Source: a virus
Length of the DNA: 64,000 bases
Virus record (IMG/VR): IMGVR_UViG_3300010158_000060
Location: 1-64,000 of that record
Direction: 5' to 3' (one strand)
Shown here: in pieces, positions 29,474 through 39,873 of the stretch
How the letters are laid out: every line of letters begins with the position of its first letter
Position numbering within the stretch: position 1 is the stretch's first letter
Made by a program: the position numbers and the translations under genes
The notes under the pieces: generated by a model
What the model was told of the DNA's origin: nothing
Database searches by the model: none
Seen by the model: only the letters and a program-made list of their open reading frames with translations

Positions 29474-32400
29474 ATGATTTGTTCACTTAATGAAACTCAG
29501 ATTTCAGACTTATATAAAATAACTTACAAAACACTTTCTGATCTTAAACCATCAGAAAGTTTTGATTTTGAGGCATTTACAAAAGATATTTACACTAGGA
29601 TTGAAAAAGCTGCTGGTGAAGAAAAGGCTTTACAGTATGCACAAATCATACCTTATGTGATCAATGTTTGTCAAAGTAATAGATCAGATATAAGCAATAA
29701 GCTATTAGATTCAGATTTTGATTTTAACAAGTTAATCAAGATAAAAAAAAGTTTTGAGAATTTAGAAAATGTAAAAAAGCTTGTTACAAAATCTGTAAGA
29801 AGAAAATCTAAGAAAGAAGTAAAAGATGAATTAGAACATCAAAACTTTCAATTAGATAACTTAGAAATTACTGATCCTGAGAATTCAGAATTAGAAAAAG
29901 CAAGAGACAAAGCAAAAATTGAGTTTCCTAATGTCACAACATTTCAGTTTGCTGACCAAAAAGATCCTTCTAAAAAAGAAACACAGGAAGAAGAGGATGT
30001 AACATCAGAAGACAAAAAAGTTTTTGAAACAGTAATTAAAAAAATTGTAAAGAGTGTCAAAGAAAAACCTGCTGAGCAAGACAATCCAATGATTGATGAT
30101 ACAGAAGTGTTTTTAAAAATGATGCCTTCAGAAAGTCTTGAGGATAAATATAAACTATCTAAAGATAAATCTGAAACTGCAAAATCATATAGAGGAGTTC
30201 TTGCAGTTATTACTGATGCTGATGGTAATTATATATATTTTGATAAGAATGGTAACATAACTGATGAAGAAAATGGTATTGTTGTTTATCAGTTTATAAG
30301 AAAACCTTATTTGTTAGAAGATACATTTAACAAAAATAAACCTGCTTTCTACACAATTTATCATAAAGCTGGTAAGATGTATAAGAACACCTTAGTTGCT
30401 GCTAGTAAGATTGCTGAAAGATTAGGTTTAGCATCTGGTACCGTTCTTAAAGAACAAACAAAAGCAATGAATGGTGTATATAACATGCGTAAGGATGTTA
30501 TAGATAACAATGCTTCATATATTACTCAAATCACTGGTGGTAGTTTTGGTATAGTTAGTAAAGCAAAAGCTGATCAAATCAATGCAGAGTTAAATAAAAC
30601 AATTAAACTTACTAAAGAAGATATTAAAGAAGTTAAACTTGTATCTACTAAAGGTAGAGATAGAAATAAAGGATTTTATCAATTTTATATCAAGAAGAAT
30701 ACAGAAGCTCTTGGTGAAATTGAAATGCCAGTGAATGTTCAAAGAGGTAACTTTAATCAAGCACTTGCTGATAAAGTGGCTGATGTTATTACAAGTAAAG
30801 CTACTAATAAAGGACTTCCTCTTTCAGATGATAAAAGAATTGAATACTTTAAAGTATTTTTAAATAATCAAAGAGTAAGTGCAAAGGGGGTTAAAAATGA
30901 AAATAACATTTTTTTAGAAAAAGCTACTCGTGGACCTCTTACTTTAACTATCAATAATGAGAAGTTTGAAGGAGATGAAATTTTTACTACTGCTGTAAGA
31001 GATAAAATTGCTCAACACTTACCTCAAGCAATTAAGTTTGGTGATAAAGGTTTCATTGGAGCAAATGTAAATCTTACTGCTAAATACATGGGTGTTGATA
31101 AGACTTATACTGATTATGAAATATCAGGTAATAAGATTACACCGGTTGAAAAAAACTATATTGAAACTGTAGTTTTACCATTTGCATACTTGCAATATGA
31201 AGCTGAGTCTGCAAAGAGTGTTGCAGGATTCAATCCTTATTTAGCATATGCTGTTCCTGATGAATTTACAGAAGATGATTCTGCATTCTTTCCAGTTGCA
31301 GTAGATACACAAACTCAGCGTCCAGTTAAGAAAACAACTCAAGTTCAAAAAAATACTACTGCTGAAACTGTAGTTAAAGAAAAAGCTAAAGTTGTTCAAA
31401 AGAAAAGAGCTACTAAAAAAGTTGAGACCATAGAAGAAATTGAAGAGATAATTGATCCGGATCTTATTAGTCTTAATGTAGCAAGTAACCCTAGTGTAAA
31501 TATTACACCAGATGAGCTTACTGGTTTTAATAGAAGCAAAGATTTAGATATTTTAGATCAAGTATTTACTACTGAAGCTGACAAAGCAGAAGCAGAAGAT
31601 TGGTGGGCTAACAACCCTTTGAGTAAATATATAAGTCTTGAAAGAATTACTAAAGTTGTTAACTCAAATGCATTTGCAACATTTACAGGAACAGGTATTA
31701 CACTTTATGAAGGTGATGGTGGTACTGCTGTGGATTTATACCATGAAGCATGGCACGGATTCTCTCAATTATTCTTAACAAAAGCTGAAAAGATTAGATT
31801 ATATGAAGAATTAAAGGGCCAACCAAAATGGGCCAATAAATCTTACTTTGAAATAGAAGAAGATATTGCTGAGGATTTTAGAGATTATGCTAGAAGCAAA
31901 GGTAAAAAAGAAGCTCCTAAAGGATTTTTGGAAACAGTATTCAGAAGAATGTACCAGTTCCTACAGAACCTCTTTGGTAAAGTAAGTAACCAAGAATTAG
32001 CTACAAGACCAAGAGATATTGCATCTGTAAAAGAATTGTTTGATAAGTTATATTATGCATCTGAAAGACCGGAGTTATTGCAAAACATGCAACCTTCTAC
32101 AGATAACATGATGTTTACTCAATTAAACAGAGCTAAAGCTATTACTTCAGTAAAAGATGTAGCTACTAAATATGAACCTTTTGATTCTGCTGAATCACTA
32201 AAAATTGTAAACTATTTAGATAGCATGATCCCACAAGTTTTTGATGCTTACAATAAAAAGTTTGGTGTAACATCAGGACCAGTGAAAGTTTTACAAACTA
32301 ATACCAATAGAGAATTCCTTTATCAGTTATTAGAAAAGAAACTATCTGAAAAGTTAGATGCTGTAAGAGCAAATCTTGCAACTAGGGCTGCTGAAGGTGA

Positions 32401-35400
32401 GGATATTGAACCTGAAGACTTAGCACAATTGCCATTCTTAGCTAAACTACTAGATAATTTTGGAGATATTAAGCAAACTATTGACAGTAAAGACCAAAAA
32501 GGTGTTGTAGCTTTCCATTTACAAAATTCTAAATTTAAAATATTAGCAAATAAATTTATTGAGTTAGAAGAAGATCCAACTGATATTGATAACTCTAGAA
32601 TTGTTAGGCTTGATGGTGGTAATATTTTCTCTTCAAGAGAAGCTGCCAGTCAAGAAACTAAAACTATTCTATCTAGTATATACAAAATAGATAGAAATAA
32701 ATTTACTATTACCACCAATGATGATGGTACAAAAAAATTAAATGTTGAGTATGAAATAGATCCTCAAACAGGTCTTCCTGTGTTATTAGATGAGAGAGAA
32801 ATGTGGAGCAAGGTTGCAAAAGTTACAGCTGGTTCTTTTGATAAGGAGGAAATGTATAAAAGACTTGCAGATGGTGTAATTGATAACCCTGAATTTTTAC
32901 AGTTGTTATCTTACTTACCAGACAGAAGTAAGAATGCTGATGGAACAGAAAAAGATTATGCTGACAAAAGTGAATTTACTATTGAAACTAAATTCTGGCA
33001 GGATCTTAAAAAACCAAGATTGTCATATGTACAGTTAAACTTAAATATCCAAAAAGGTCAAAAAGAAACTCTTGCAGAAGCAAGGCTTCAAAGAACAGAC
33101 TTTGATAGAAGCAAAGTTTTAAGAGACTGGCAGATCAATTTTAAGACTATATCTAAATCTAAATACATTTCAGAAAATAAAGTACTTGACTTAAATGGAT
33201 TAGTTAAAGATTTCAAGAATAACTTGAATCCTAAAAATGTTGTGTCATTCTTAAATGCTTTAGGGCTCATAATGGATACTAGTAATCCAACAATTGCTAG
33301 TGTGTTAGCGGACCCAAATTTCATTAATAAGTTTGGAATCAAGCATATTTATGACACTCTTGAGCATATTAATAATGTAAATGATCCTGAGAAAGCTAAA
33401 TTTCTTAAAGATCCAATTGAGTATTTAAAATCTTCATTACCTAGTTCATTAGATAAAGGTAAAGCTTTTGACTCTTCTTCAAGAATCAAGGAGCTTGCTA
33501 ATATCCAAGTAAGATTTTCTGATAAGTATTCTAACTTTAGTGCAATTAGTCCTGAAGGAAATAGAGTATGGGAGCATTTCTTGGATAATACTTTTACAAG
33601 AATAATGACTTCTTTAAACCATGCTGACTCATGGCAACAATTAACAAATCCTGAAGCAGATCCAAATGGTTTGTTCAGACATATGAGATACTTAGCATAT
33701 GACAACAATACTTACACTGAACATTCAGTACTTTTAAAATCATTGTTTAACAGTCTATCTGATGTAACTAATCCAGGTGGTAAAAAAGATAACAAACTTG
33801 TTATTCAAAATGTAGCTGGAACACAATTGATTGATAAAAATACTGATAAATCAACAGGTATCTCTACAGCATCAATGGATGCTACAAGTAAGTATTTACA
33901 AGAGATACATACTATGTTGATGAATGGTGTAGAAGAGTTCATGAGACATGCTTCTAAACAAATGTCACAAGGCATTGTAATGAAAAATGGTATCAATACT
34001 TATGGTAATAAAGCTGCTAAGAATTTATATGTTGACATAGAGAAGTTTTTACCTACAACTAATTCTGGTGAAGATTATTCATTTGATATTTTATCTGGAT
34101 ACTTAGCTGGTGAAGTAAATAGAATTTTTAGATTTGGTTCTGATGTAGATAAATATTCTGAATTTACAGGTTATACAAGACCCGTAAAAAGAAAAACAGG
34201 TGAGATTGTTATGTCCGGTCAAGCACTTGCAGCATTTGAAGATGTATTATCAAAAGATACTCAGAAAAAAATCTATGCTATAGTAGATAAAGCAATTGCA
34301 ACTAAAAATACTGACTTTGATTTTTCAGATATTTATGAAGAAGACACTACTCTTGCATTAGAAATTAGAAAAGATGTAGCTAAGTATTTTAATGAATTAA
34401 CAAAAGACTTAACAGATAGACTTAATAAAACTAAGTTTATTGACCCAACATTAAGATCCCGTATAGAAAATAAAGGTGTTGAACTTACTGTAGATGAGTC
34501 TGACACAACATTAATGAAAGCATATGCTTATAATTCATGGATACATAAATTTGAGACAAGTATTCTTGGTTATGGAGATTTAGCATTATACAATCATGCT
34601 AAAGAAGAATTCCATAAGCGTAATGCTGGTTTTGGTGGAGGTGGTTTAGGGTTTGCTTCTGATTTAAAATCAAGAAGTTTTATTAATCAAATGACTAAGT
34701 TATTTGAGCCTAATAAAAAACCATTTGACGGTACTCTAACTACAGGTATCATTAGAGAAAGAGTTATAGACAAATCTGTTTACTATGATGAATACTATGA
34801 TGCTCTTGTAAAAGAATACACAAAAAGATTTGGTTATAAAGCTAAGGCAGAAGACTTAGCAAAAACAGCTTTAAAAGAATATACAAAAATGAAGATTGGT
34901 GATGGTCAAGGACACATCAGTTTTGAAACATATAGAATTTTAAAAGAACTTGAAGGTAACTGGTTACCAGAACAAGAAGAGTTATATAAAAAACTAGCTA
35001 AAGGAGAAGAAGTATCAGTAGAAGATATAATTCATTACTTCCCACCTTATAAGTTACAATATTGTGGTGCTATAGAAACAACAGGTTTACCACTTGTATC
35101 TTTCCATAAATTCTCTCTTGCTCCAATTATACCAGGTGTTGCTAAAAAAGGTACACCTCTTTATGATTTGAATGAGAAAATGATAGCTGAAAACATGGAC
35201 TATGTGCTTTTTGAATCAGGTTCAAAAGTTGGTCACCTTGGTAATGGAGATGATATAATTGCTAAAGATGGTAGTATTATTAAAGATGTCCCATTTACTA
35301 AAAATGTAATTTTCACAGAGTTCCTAAAGAACCAAACAGAAGTTAACTCTGAGTTTAAAGGTAAATCTATATTCTCTACTCAGATGAGAAAGTTAATTTT

Positions 35401-38400
35401 AGATAACTTATATGAAAATGGTGCGATCAATTCTCCAAATGAAGAAGATGTGGTATCACCATTAGTAAAAAGATATCTTGACAATGTAGCTGATTATACT
35501 AAGTTAGTTAAATTAGAGTTATTAGAAGAAATTGGTTTTGATGAAACACCTGACGGTGGTTATAAACCAAGAGACAAAGAAAGCATTGGTAAATTATTAT
35601 CTCTTGTTAGAAATAACTTAGAGAATGAGGAGTCTTATAGTGATGAGATGATCAACTTTATTGATGCATTAGATAGTGGTGAGTTATTACATGACTTGTC
35701 ATTACACCCAGAAGCATTAAAAATTGAGAAACTTTTACTATCTCTGATCAATAAAAGAGTTATCAAACAAAAAGTAAAAGGTGAACCGCTTGTACAAGTG
35801 TCTTCTGCTTTTTATGAGAATAACCTTACAGAGTCTCCTAACTTTAGAAATGCTACTGATGCAGATAAGAAAAAATGGATAGGTAGTAACTTACTTCCTA
35901 CTTATCACAAGATGGCGGATGGTAAAACCGCAGCAATGAAGGTTATGATTGCATTACAGGGGGACTATGCTAACTTGTTGAATCTTGAGTATAATGGAGA
36001 AACCATTGGTACTATAGAAAGATTAAACCAAGCTATTAAAGATGATGTATGGTTAGATGCAAATAATGGTGCTAACAGAAAAGCAATAACTCTTGTAGGG
36101 GTTAGGATTCCGGTTCAGGGTCTAAACTCTATGGAGTTCATGGAAGTATATGAATTCTTACCTCCACAAGCAGGTAATATTATTATTCCTCCAGCTGAGA
36201 TAGTTGCTAAGTCCGGGGGTGACTTTGATATTGATAAACTTACAATCTTCATGACTAACATAGACACGGATGGTAAGCTTAAAGAAAGAACCTATAAAAA
36301 CACAGAGGAGTTGAAAGCTTCTCTACAGAACATCAAAGAGAACAAAGAAGAATCAATAACAAAAGTTTTTAAACAACAAAAAGCTGGTGTTGAAAATGAT
36401 TTGATGAATGACATCAAAGAAATACTTGAGCTTCCGCAAAACTTTGTATCACTTATTACACCAAATGGTACTTTCTTATTAAAAGATATAGCTGAAGACT
36501 TAGCTAGAGATGTAATGGAATATGATCCATTCAAAAATTACATGACTGATACAACAACAGAACCTGAAGAAGGTAAGAAAATTATCAGTGCAACAAGAGT
36601 ATTAGAGCCTCTTTATAACTTATATAAACATGGATCTAATATTGTTAGTAAGAAAACATTAGGATTAGGTGCTGTAGAGAATACAATGAATGTATTATTA
36701 AACTCTATTGGGGCCTTAATGCCGGAGACATATACTAATTACAAAGGTGAATCAAGAAGTACTAATATTGGTTTAAGACATAATGTAAGAATAGTTAATG
36801 GTAAAGAAAGAATTTCTTTGTCTAACTTATATGATGTAGATAACACAAATAAAATAGCAGATATATTCTCCCAAGCAATGAATGGCTGGGTGGATGTTGA
36901 AAAAGATGCATGGATTTTCTTTATCCAGGGTAACTATGAAGTTGCTCCTATATTGTTATATTTAGTAAAAGCTGGCGTACCAGTAAAAGAAGCTATTTAT
37001 TTTGTGTCTCAACCTTTAGTAAGAGAATATGTAGATGAGCAACGTCTTGCTAAATCTACTTTTGCTGAAGTATTAGGTAAAGCTCCTGAGCAAAAGTCAT
37101 TTGTTAAATATCAAGCCGCTACAAATATTGTAGATAAATATTTCAATCCTAAAGTTTTACCAGCTAAAGGTAAATCTATTACTAGATTTGAAGTAGGACG
37201 TGAGATGTTTAATAACTATATGAAAGACAGAAAAAGCAAAAACTTTACTGAAAAAGAAATGTTAGGTTTGATTAGAGAATCTAAAAATACACTCAGTGCT
37301 AAATCTTCTGACTTATCTTTAACTATGTTCTTACATTACTTAGATATTGAAGACCAGATTAAAGGTATCACACAGATTAAAATGAATGCTAATCCAGATA
37401 CAAACACTAAGTCTGTATTATCTGACATTGAAACATCTGAAGGAAGATTAGAGAACTTAGAAGGTAATGCTGAGTTACAACCAATTATTTCTGCTTTAAT
37501 GGGAGATTCTATTATTAGTTCTTTCTTTAATAACAAACTAGCATTGTCATTAGCTGCTCCATTATTTAAGTTAAGATACAACCCAGCAATCCGTACTTTT
37601 ATAAAAAGTAAAGATGATTCTAATGAGTTAATGGAAAACATTAAAACAACATTTGGAGAAGATGGTAGAGATAATTATCTAAACACTTTTAGAAATGATC
37701 TAGTTACATATATTTTCCAAAATGCTATAGTTAAAACAGATCTTAAAAAAGGTTACATGTCTTATGAGGCAAGAGAAATTCCTGTTAAAGAAATGCTTTC
37801 TGATAACTTTGGAGCTTTTGTAAAAACAAATAAAGATGGTACTAAAACTTTATTCTACAATCTTAAAAATTTACAAGAAGAATACAACTCTAAAGAATGG
37901 AGTAATAAAACAGAAGAACCAAACTATTATTCACAGTTAGGTTTCCATCCGCTTCCTGCAAATACATTTACAATTGCAAAAGGTAATGACGCAAAAGCTT
38001 ATGCAAGATTTGTAATGGAAAGAGAGTATTTAAGATCTGTATATCCAATTGCTGAAACAGAAATGGAAAAAACAGAGTATGAAGAGTTTTTAGCAAACAG
38101 AGCACTTGATAATACTTTCAATGTAAATCATATGTTCAGGGATCCTAAAAATGCTTTTGCTATAAGAGTGTATGATGTTATCACATCCAATCCAAAACTT
38201 GCTAATAGATTTGATATACTATCTAAATTACAACTTAACAATAACACAAGTGACACTATGTTTAATCTTGAGTTAATTGACAGAGATATTGATAATATCA
38301 AAGCTAACATCTATACTAAAAACTTAACTGATTTAGCTGACCCAGTTGTATTAAAAACATTAGCAAAAGATTTAAGTTTAAGTGATCAAGAGATTACATA

Positions 38401-39871
38401 CATATCAGATTTATTCTCTAGGTTACCTTTGTTTGCATACATGCAATCTGGTATCAATAAAACTAGTGCTAATTTAGTTCCTTATGTAAGTACAACACCA
38501 TTCTTAAATATCATGGATGGTGCTGTTGAAGATTTTACTAAACTTTTGGCTGATCCAGGTAAAGCATTTAGACTATTAGAAGATTTTTATAATAAGTTTA
38601 ATGCTCAAAATAGTTATTATAATAAAGAGAAAAACAGATTCAAAAACTATTTTACAGATATCAACTTTGACAAAATAGAATCTAGAGTAGAATCTACTCA
38701 ACCATCTACTAGTGTTGAAGCTAATGTTAATAATTACTATACTTTTAACTCAGCAGGTGTTTTAAAATATAAAAATAAAGAGCTTGATGATTTGTTTTTA
38801 AAATTAAGGGATACCTATAAAATACCTAGTATTCCTAAAACAAAAGAAGAAACAAGATTATTTAGATTAAAAAATGCATTACTGCTTACAAAAAATGCAG
38901 ATACAAATGATTATATAAAAATACCTGATTTATCAGATATATTTACTAATACAGAAGCTCTTAAATTGTATAAACAATATTTAAACAACATTAATAATTC
39001 TAGAGATTTATTTATTGAAAGATTTAAAAATGATTCTTTATTTAATCAAGAAATAGAATTTAGACCTGGTGAAATTAAAAAAGGGTATGAGTTTATACCT
39101 AAAACAACAAAATCATTAATTGATCAACCAAGTATTTTGTTTTTAGAATTGTTTAAAAATGCTGGTTTAAAACCTGGTACAGATGCTTACAAAGCTAAAT
39201 TATTAGATTTAAAGCAATTTATAGACTCTAAAACAACAGTTTTATTAAATAATGCTATTAAACTTGAGTTAGGTATTACTACTACTCAACCAGCTACTGA
39301 AACTGTAGAAGAACAAACTAATGATCTTATTACAACATCAGATCCAAACATATTTATTTTTGATGATTCTAAAGATGACAGTGCTGCTTTCTACAAAAAA
39401 TTAACCAGTACTAACTCTACAGTAGGTTTTGTTTATAATGCAACCAAGTTTGAAATAGATAATAATAAAGATCTTCCTGGACAAGGTTATTTAAGATTAG
39501 TATCCAAAGATACCGCCTTACCTTTTGTTACAAGTTTGACTAATAATTTTGATAACTTTAGTAACTTAGCAGCTGATAAATATCAAAGTGTGAAAAACTA
39601 TTTTGATAGAAAAATTCAGGAGCTTAAAAATGCTAAAGACTTAGGTAACAAAATTGCACTTCCTAAAGCAGGAATAGGTGATGCTAAGAAAATGCCTAAA
39701 GAATTATTTGTATATTTAAGTAAGAGATTGTTTGAAGAACTAGGGTATTTAAATCCAGGTTCTACAATGTATAAAGACATAACAGAAATATTAAGTAATA
39801 AACAAGGTATCTCAGATGATGAAATTCTTGCATCACTAGGTTTTGAATCTGATCCTTTTAACTGTGTATAA
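29474..39871 (+). CDS. Virion DNA-dependent RNA polymerase (DFDID) with N-terminal zincin
   Basis: This 3465-residue protein contains DFDID at residues 2250-2254 in the context SGGDFDIDKLTIF. This is the catalytic metal-binding signature of the crAss-like virion RNA polymerase typified by gp66 of Cellulophaga phage phi14:2. Upstream, within the expected polymerase body, lie DGQGHISFETYR, HYFPPYKLQY, SFHKFSLAPIIPG and SGSKVGHLG; lysines there are candidates for the second double-psi barrel. A zincin-like HEAWH motif (757-761) with EEDIAEDFRDY after it forms a separate N-terminal domain. The enzyme should be packaged, ejected and used for early transcription. It is much longer than the about 2200 residues of gp66, so extra domains or fusion with neighbouring cargo are likely. 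Start is an ATG one base after the previous stop. Confidence 0.92.
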   Translation: MICSLNETQISDLYKITYKTLSDLKPSESFDFEAFTKDIYTRIEKAAGEEKALQYAQIIPYVINVCQSNRSDISNKLLDSDFDFNKLIKIKKSFENLENVKKLVTKSVRRKSKKEVKDELEHQNFQLDNLEITDPENSELEKARDKAKIEFPNVTTFQFADQKDPSKKETQEEEDVTSEDKKVFETVIKKIVKSVKEKPAEQDNPMIDDTEVFLKMMPSESLEDKYKLSKDKSETAKSYRGVLAVITDADGNYIYFDKNGNITDEENGIVVYQFIRKPYLLEDTFNKNKPAFYTIYHKAGKMYKNTLVAASKIAERLGLASGTVLKEQTKAMNGVYNMRKDVIDNNASYITQITGGSFGIVSKAKADQINAELNKTIKLTKEDIKEVKLVSTKGRDRNKGFYQFYIKKNTEALGEIEMPVNVQRGNFNQALADKVADVITSKATNKGLPLSDDKRIEYFKVFLNNQRVSAKGVKNENNIFLEKATRGPLTLTINNEKFEGDEIFTTAVRDKIAQHLPQAIKFGDKGFIGANVNLTAKYMGVDKTYTDYEISGNKITPVEKNYIETVVLPFAYLQYEAESAKSVAGFNPYLAYAVPDEFTEDDSAFFPVAVDTQTQRPVKKTTQVQKNTTAETVVKEKAKVVQKKRATKKVETIEEIEEIIDPDLISLNVASNPSVNITPDELTGFNRSKDLDILDQVFTTEADKAEAEDWWANNPLSKYISLERITKVVNSNAFATFTGTGITLYEGDGGTAVDLYHEAWHGFSQLFLTKAEKIRLYEELKGQPKWANKSYFEIEEDIAEDFRDYARSKGKKEAPKGFLETVFRRMYQFLQNLFGKVSNQELATRPRDIASVKELFDKLYYASERPELLQNMQPSTDNMMFTQLNRAKAITSVKDVATKYEPFDSAESLKIVNYLDSMIPQVFDAYNKKFGVTSGPVKVLQTNTNREFLYQLLEKKLSEKLDAVRANLATRAAEGEDIEPEDLAQLPFLAKLLDNFGDIKQTIDSKDQKGVVAFHLQNSKFKILANKFIELEEDPTDIDNSRIVRLDGGNIFSSREAASQETKTILSSIYKIDRNKFTITTNDDGTKKLNVEYEIDPQTGLPVLLDEREMWSKVAKVTAGSFDKEEMYKRLADGVIDNPEFLQLLSYLPDRSKNADGTEKDYADKSEFTIETKFWQDLKKPRLSYVQLNLNIQKGQKETLAEARLQRTDFDRSKVLRDWQINFKTISKSKYISENKVLDLNGLVKDFKNNLNPKNVVSFLNALGLIMDTSNPTIASVLADPNFINKFGIKHIYDTLEHINNVNDPEKAKFLKDPIEYLKSSLPSSLDKGKAFDSSSRIKELANIQVRFSDKYSNFSAISPEGNRVWEHFLDNTFTRIMTSLNHADSWQQLTNPEADPNGLFRHMRYLAYDNNTYTEHSVLLKSLFNSLSDVTNPGGKKDNKLVIQNVAGTQLIDKNTDKSTGISTASMDATSKYLQEIHTMLMNGVEEFMRHASKQMSQGIVMKNGINTYGNKAAKNLYVDIEKFLPTTNSGEDYSFDILSGYLAGEVNRIFRFGSDVDKYSEFTGYTRPVKRKTGEIVMSGQALAAFEDVLSKDTQKKIYAIVDKAIATKNTDFDFSDIYEEDTTLALEIRKDVAKYFNELTKDLTDRLNKTKFIDPTLRSRIENKGVELTVDESDTTLMKAYAYNSWIHKFETSILGYGDLALYNHAKEEFHKRNAGFGGGGLGFASDLKSRSFINQMTKLFEPNKKPFDGTLTTGIIRERVIDKSVYYDEYYDALVKEYTKRFGYKAKAEDLAKTALKEYTKMKIGDGQGHISFETYRILKELEGNWLPEQEELYKKLAKGEEVSVEDIIHYFPPYKLQYCGAIETTGLPLVSFHKFSLAPIIPGVAKKGTPLYDLNEKMIAENMDYVLFESGSKVGHLGNGDDIIAKDGSIIKDVPFTKNVIFTEFLKNQTEVNSEFKGKSIFSTQMRKLILDNLYENGAINSPNEEDVVSPLVKRYLDNVADYTKLVKLELLEEIGFDETPDGGYKPRDKESIGKLLSLVRNNLENEESYSDEMINFIDALDSGELLHDLSLHPEALKIEKLLLSLINKRVIKQKVKGEPLVQVSSAFYENNLTESPNFRNATDADKKKWIGSNLLPTYHKMADGKTAAMKVMIALQGDYANLLNLEYNGETIGTIERLNQAIKDDVWLDANNGANRKAITLVGVRIPVQGLNSMEFMEVYEFLPPQAGNIIIPPAEIVAKSGGDFDIDKLTIFMTNIDTDGKLKERTYKNTEELKASLQNIKENKEESITKVFKQQKAGVENDLMNDIKEILELPQNFVSLITPNGTFLLKDIAEDLARDVMEYDPFKNYMTDTTTEPEEGKKIISATRVLEPLYNLYKHGSNIVSKKTLGLGAVENTMNVLLNSIGALMPETYTNYKGESRSTNIGLRHNVRIVNGKERISLSNLYDVDNTNKIADIFSQAMNGWVDVEKDAWIFFIQGNYEVAPILLYLVKAGVPVKEAIYFVSQPLVREYVDEQRLAKSTFAEVLGKAPEQKSFVKYQAATNIVDKYFNPKVLPAKGKSITRFEVGREMFNNYMKDRKSKNFTEKEMLGLIRESKNTLSAKSSDLSLTMFLHYLDIEDQIKGITQIKMNANPDTNTKSVLSDIETSEGRLENLEGNAELQPIISALMGDSIISSFFNNKLALSLAAPLFKLRYNPAIRTFIKSKDDSNELMENIKTTFGEDGRDNYLNTFRNDLVTYIFQNAIVKTDLKKGYMSYEAREIPVKEMLSDNFGAFVKTNKDGTKTLFYNLKNLQEEYNSKEWSNKTEEPNYYSQLGFHPLPANTFTIAKGNDAKAYARFVMEREYLRSVYPIAETEMEKTEYEEFLANRALDNTFNVNHMFRDPKNAFAIRVYDVITSNPKLANRFDILSKLQLNNNTSDTMFNLELIDRDIDNIKANIYTKNLTDLADPVVLKTLAKDLSLSDQEITYISDLFSRLPLFAYMQSGINKTSANLVPYVSTTPFLNIMDGAVEDFTKLLADPGKAFRLLEDFYNKFNAQNSYYNKEKNRFKNYFTDINFDKIESRVESTQPSTSVEANVNNYYTFNSAGVLKYKNKELDDLFLKLRDTYKIPSIPKTKEETRLFRLKNALLLTKNADTNDYIKIPDLSDIFTNTEALKLYKQYLNNINNSRDLFIERFKNDSLFNQEIEFRPGEIKKGYEFIPKTTKSLIDQPSILFLELFKNAGLKPGTDAYKAKLLDLKQFIDSKTTVLLNNAIKLELGITTTQPATETVEEQTNDLITTSDPNIFIFDDSKDDSAAFYKKLTSTNSTVGFVYNATKFEIDNNKDLPGQGYLRLVSKDTALPFVTSLTNNFDNFSNLAADKYQSVKNYFDRKIQELKNAKDLGNKIALPKAGIGDAKKMPKELFVYLSKRLFEELGYLNPGSTMYKDITEILSNKQGISDDEILASLGFESDPFNCV

Positions 39872-39873
39872 AA

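Noticed and set aside
33349-33708. 119-residue - strand frame inside the RNA polymerase gene
   Set aside because: It lies wholly antisense to a well-supported giant gene, has no coupled neighbours and reads as a shadow.
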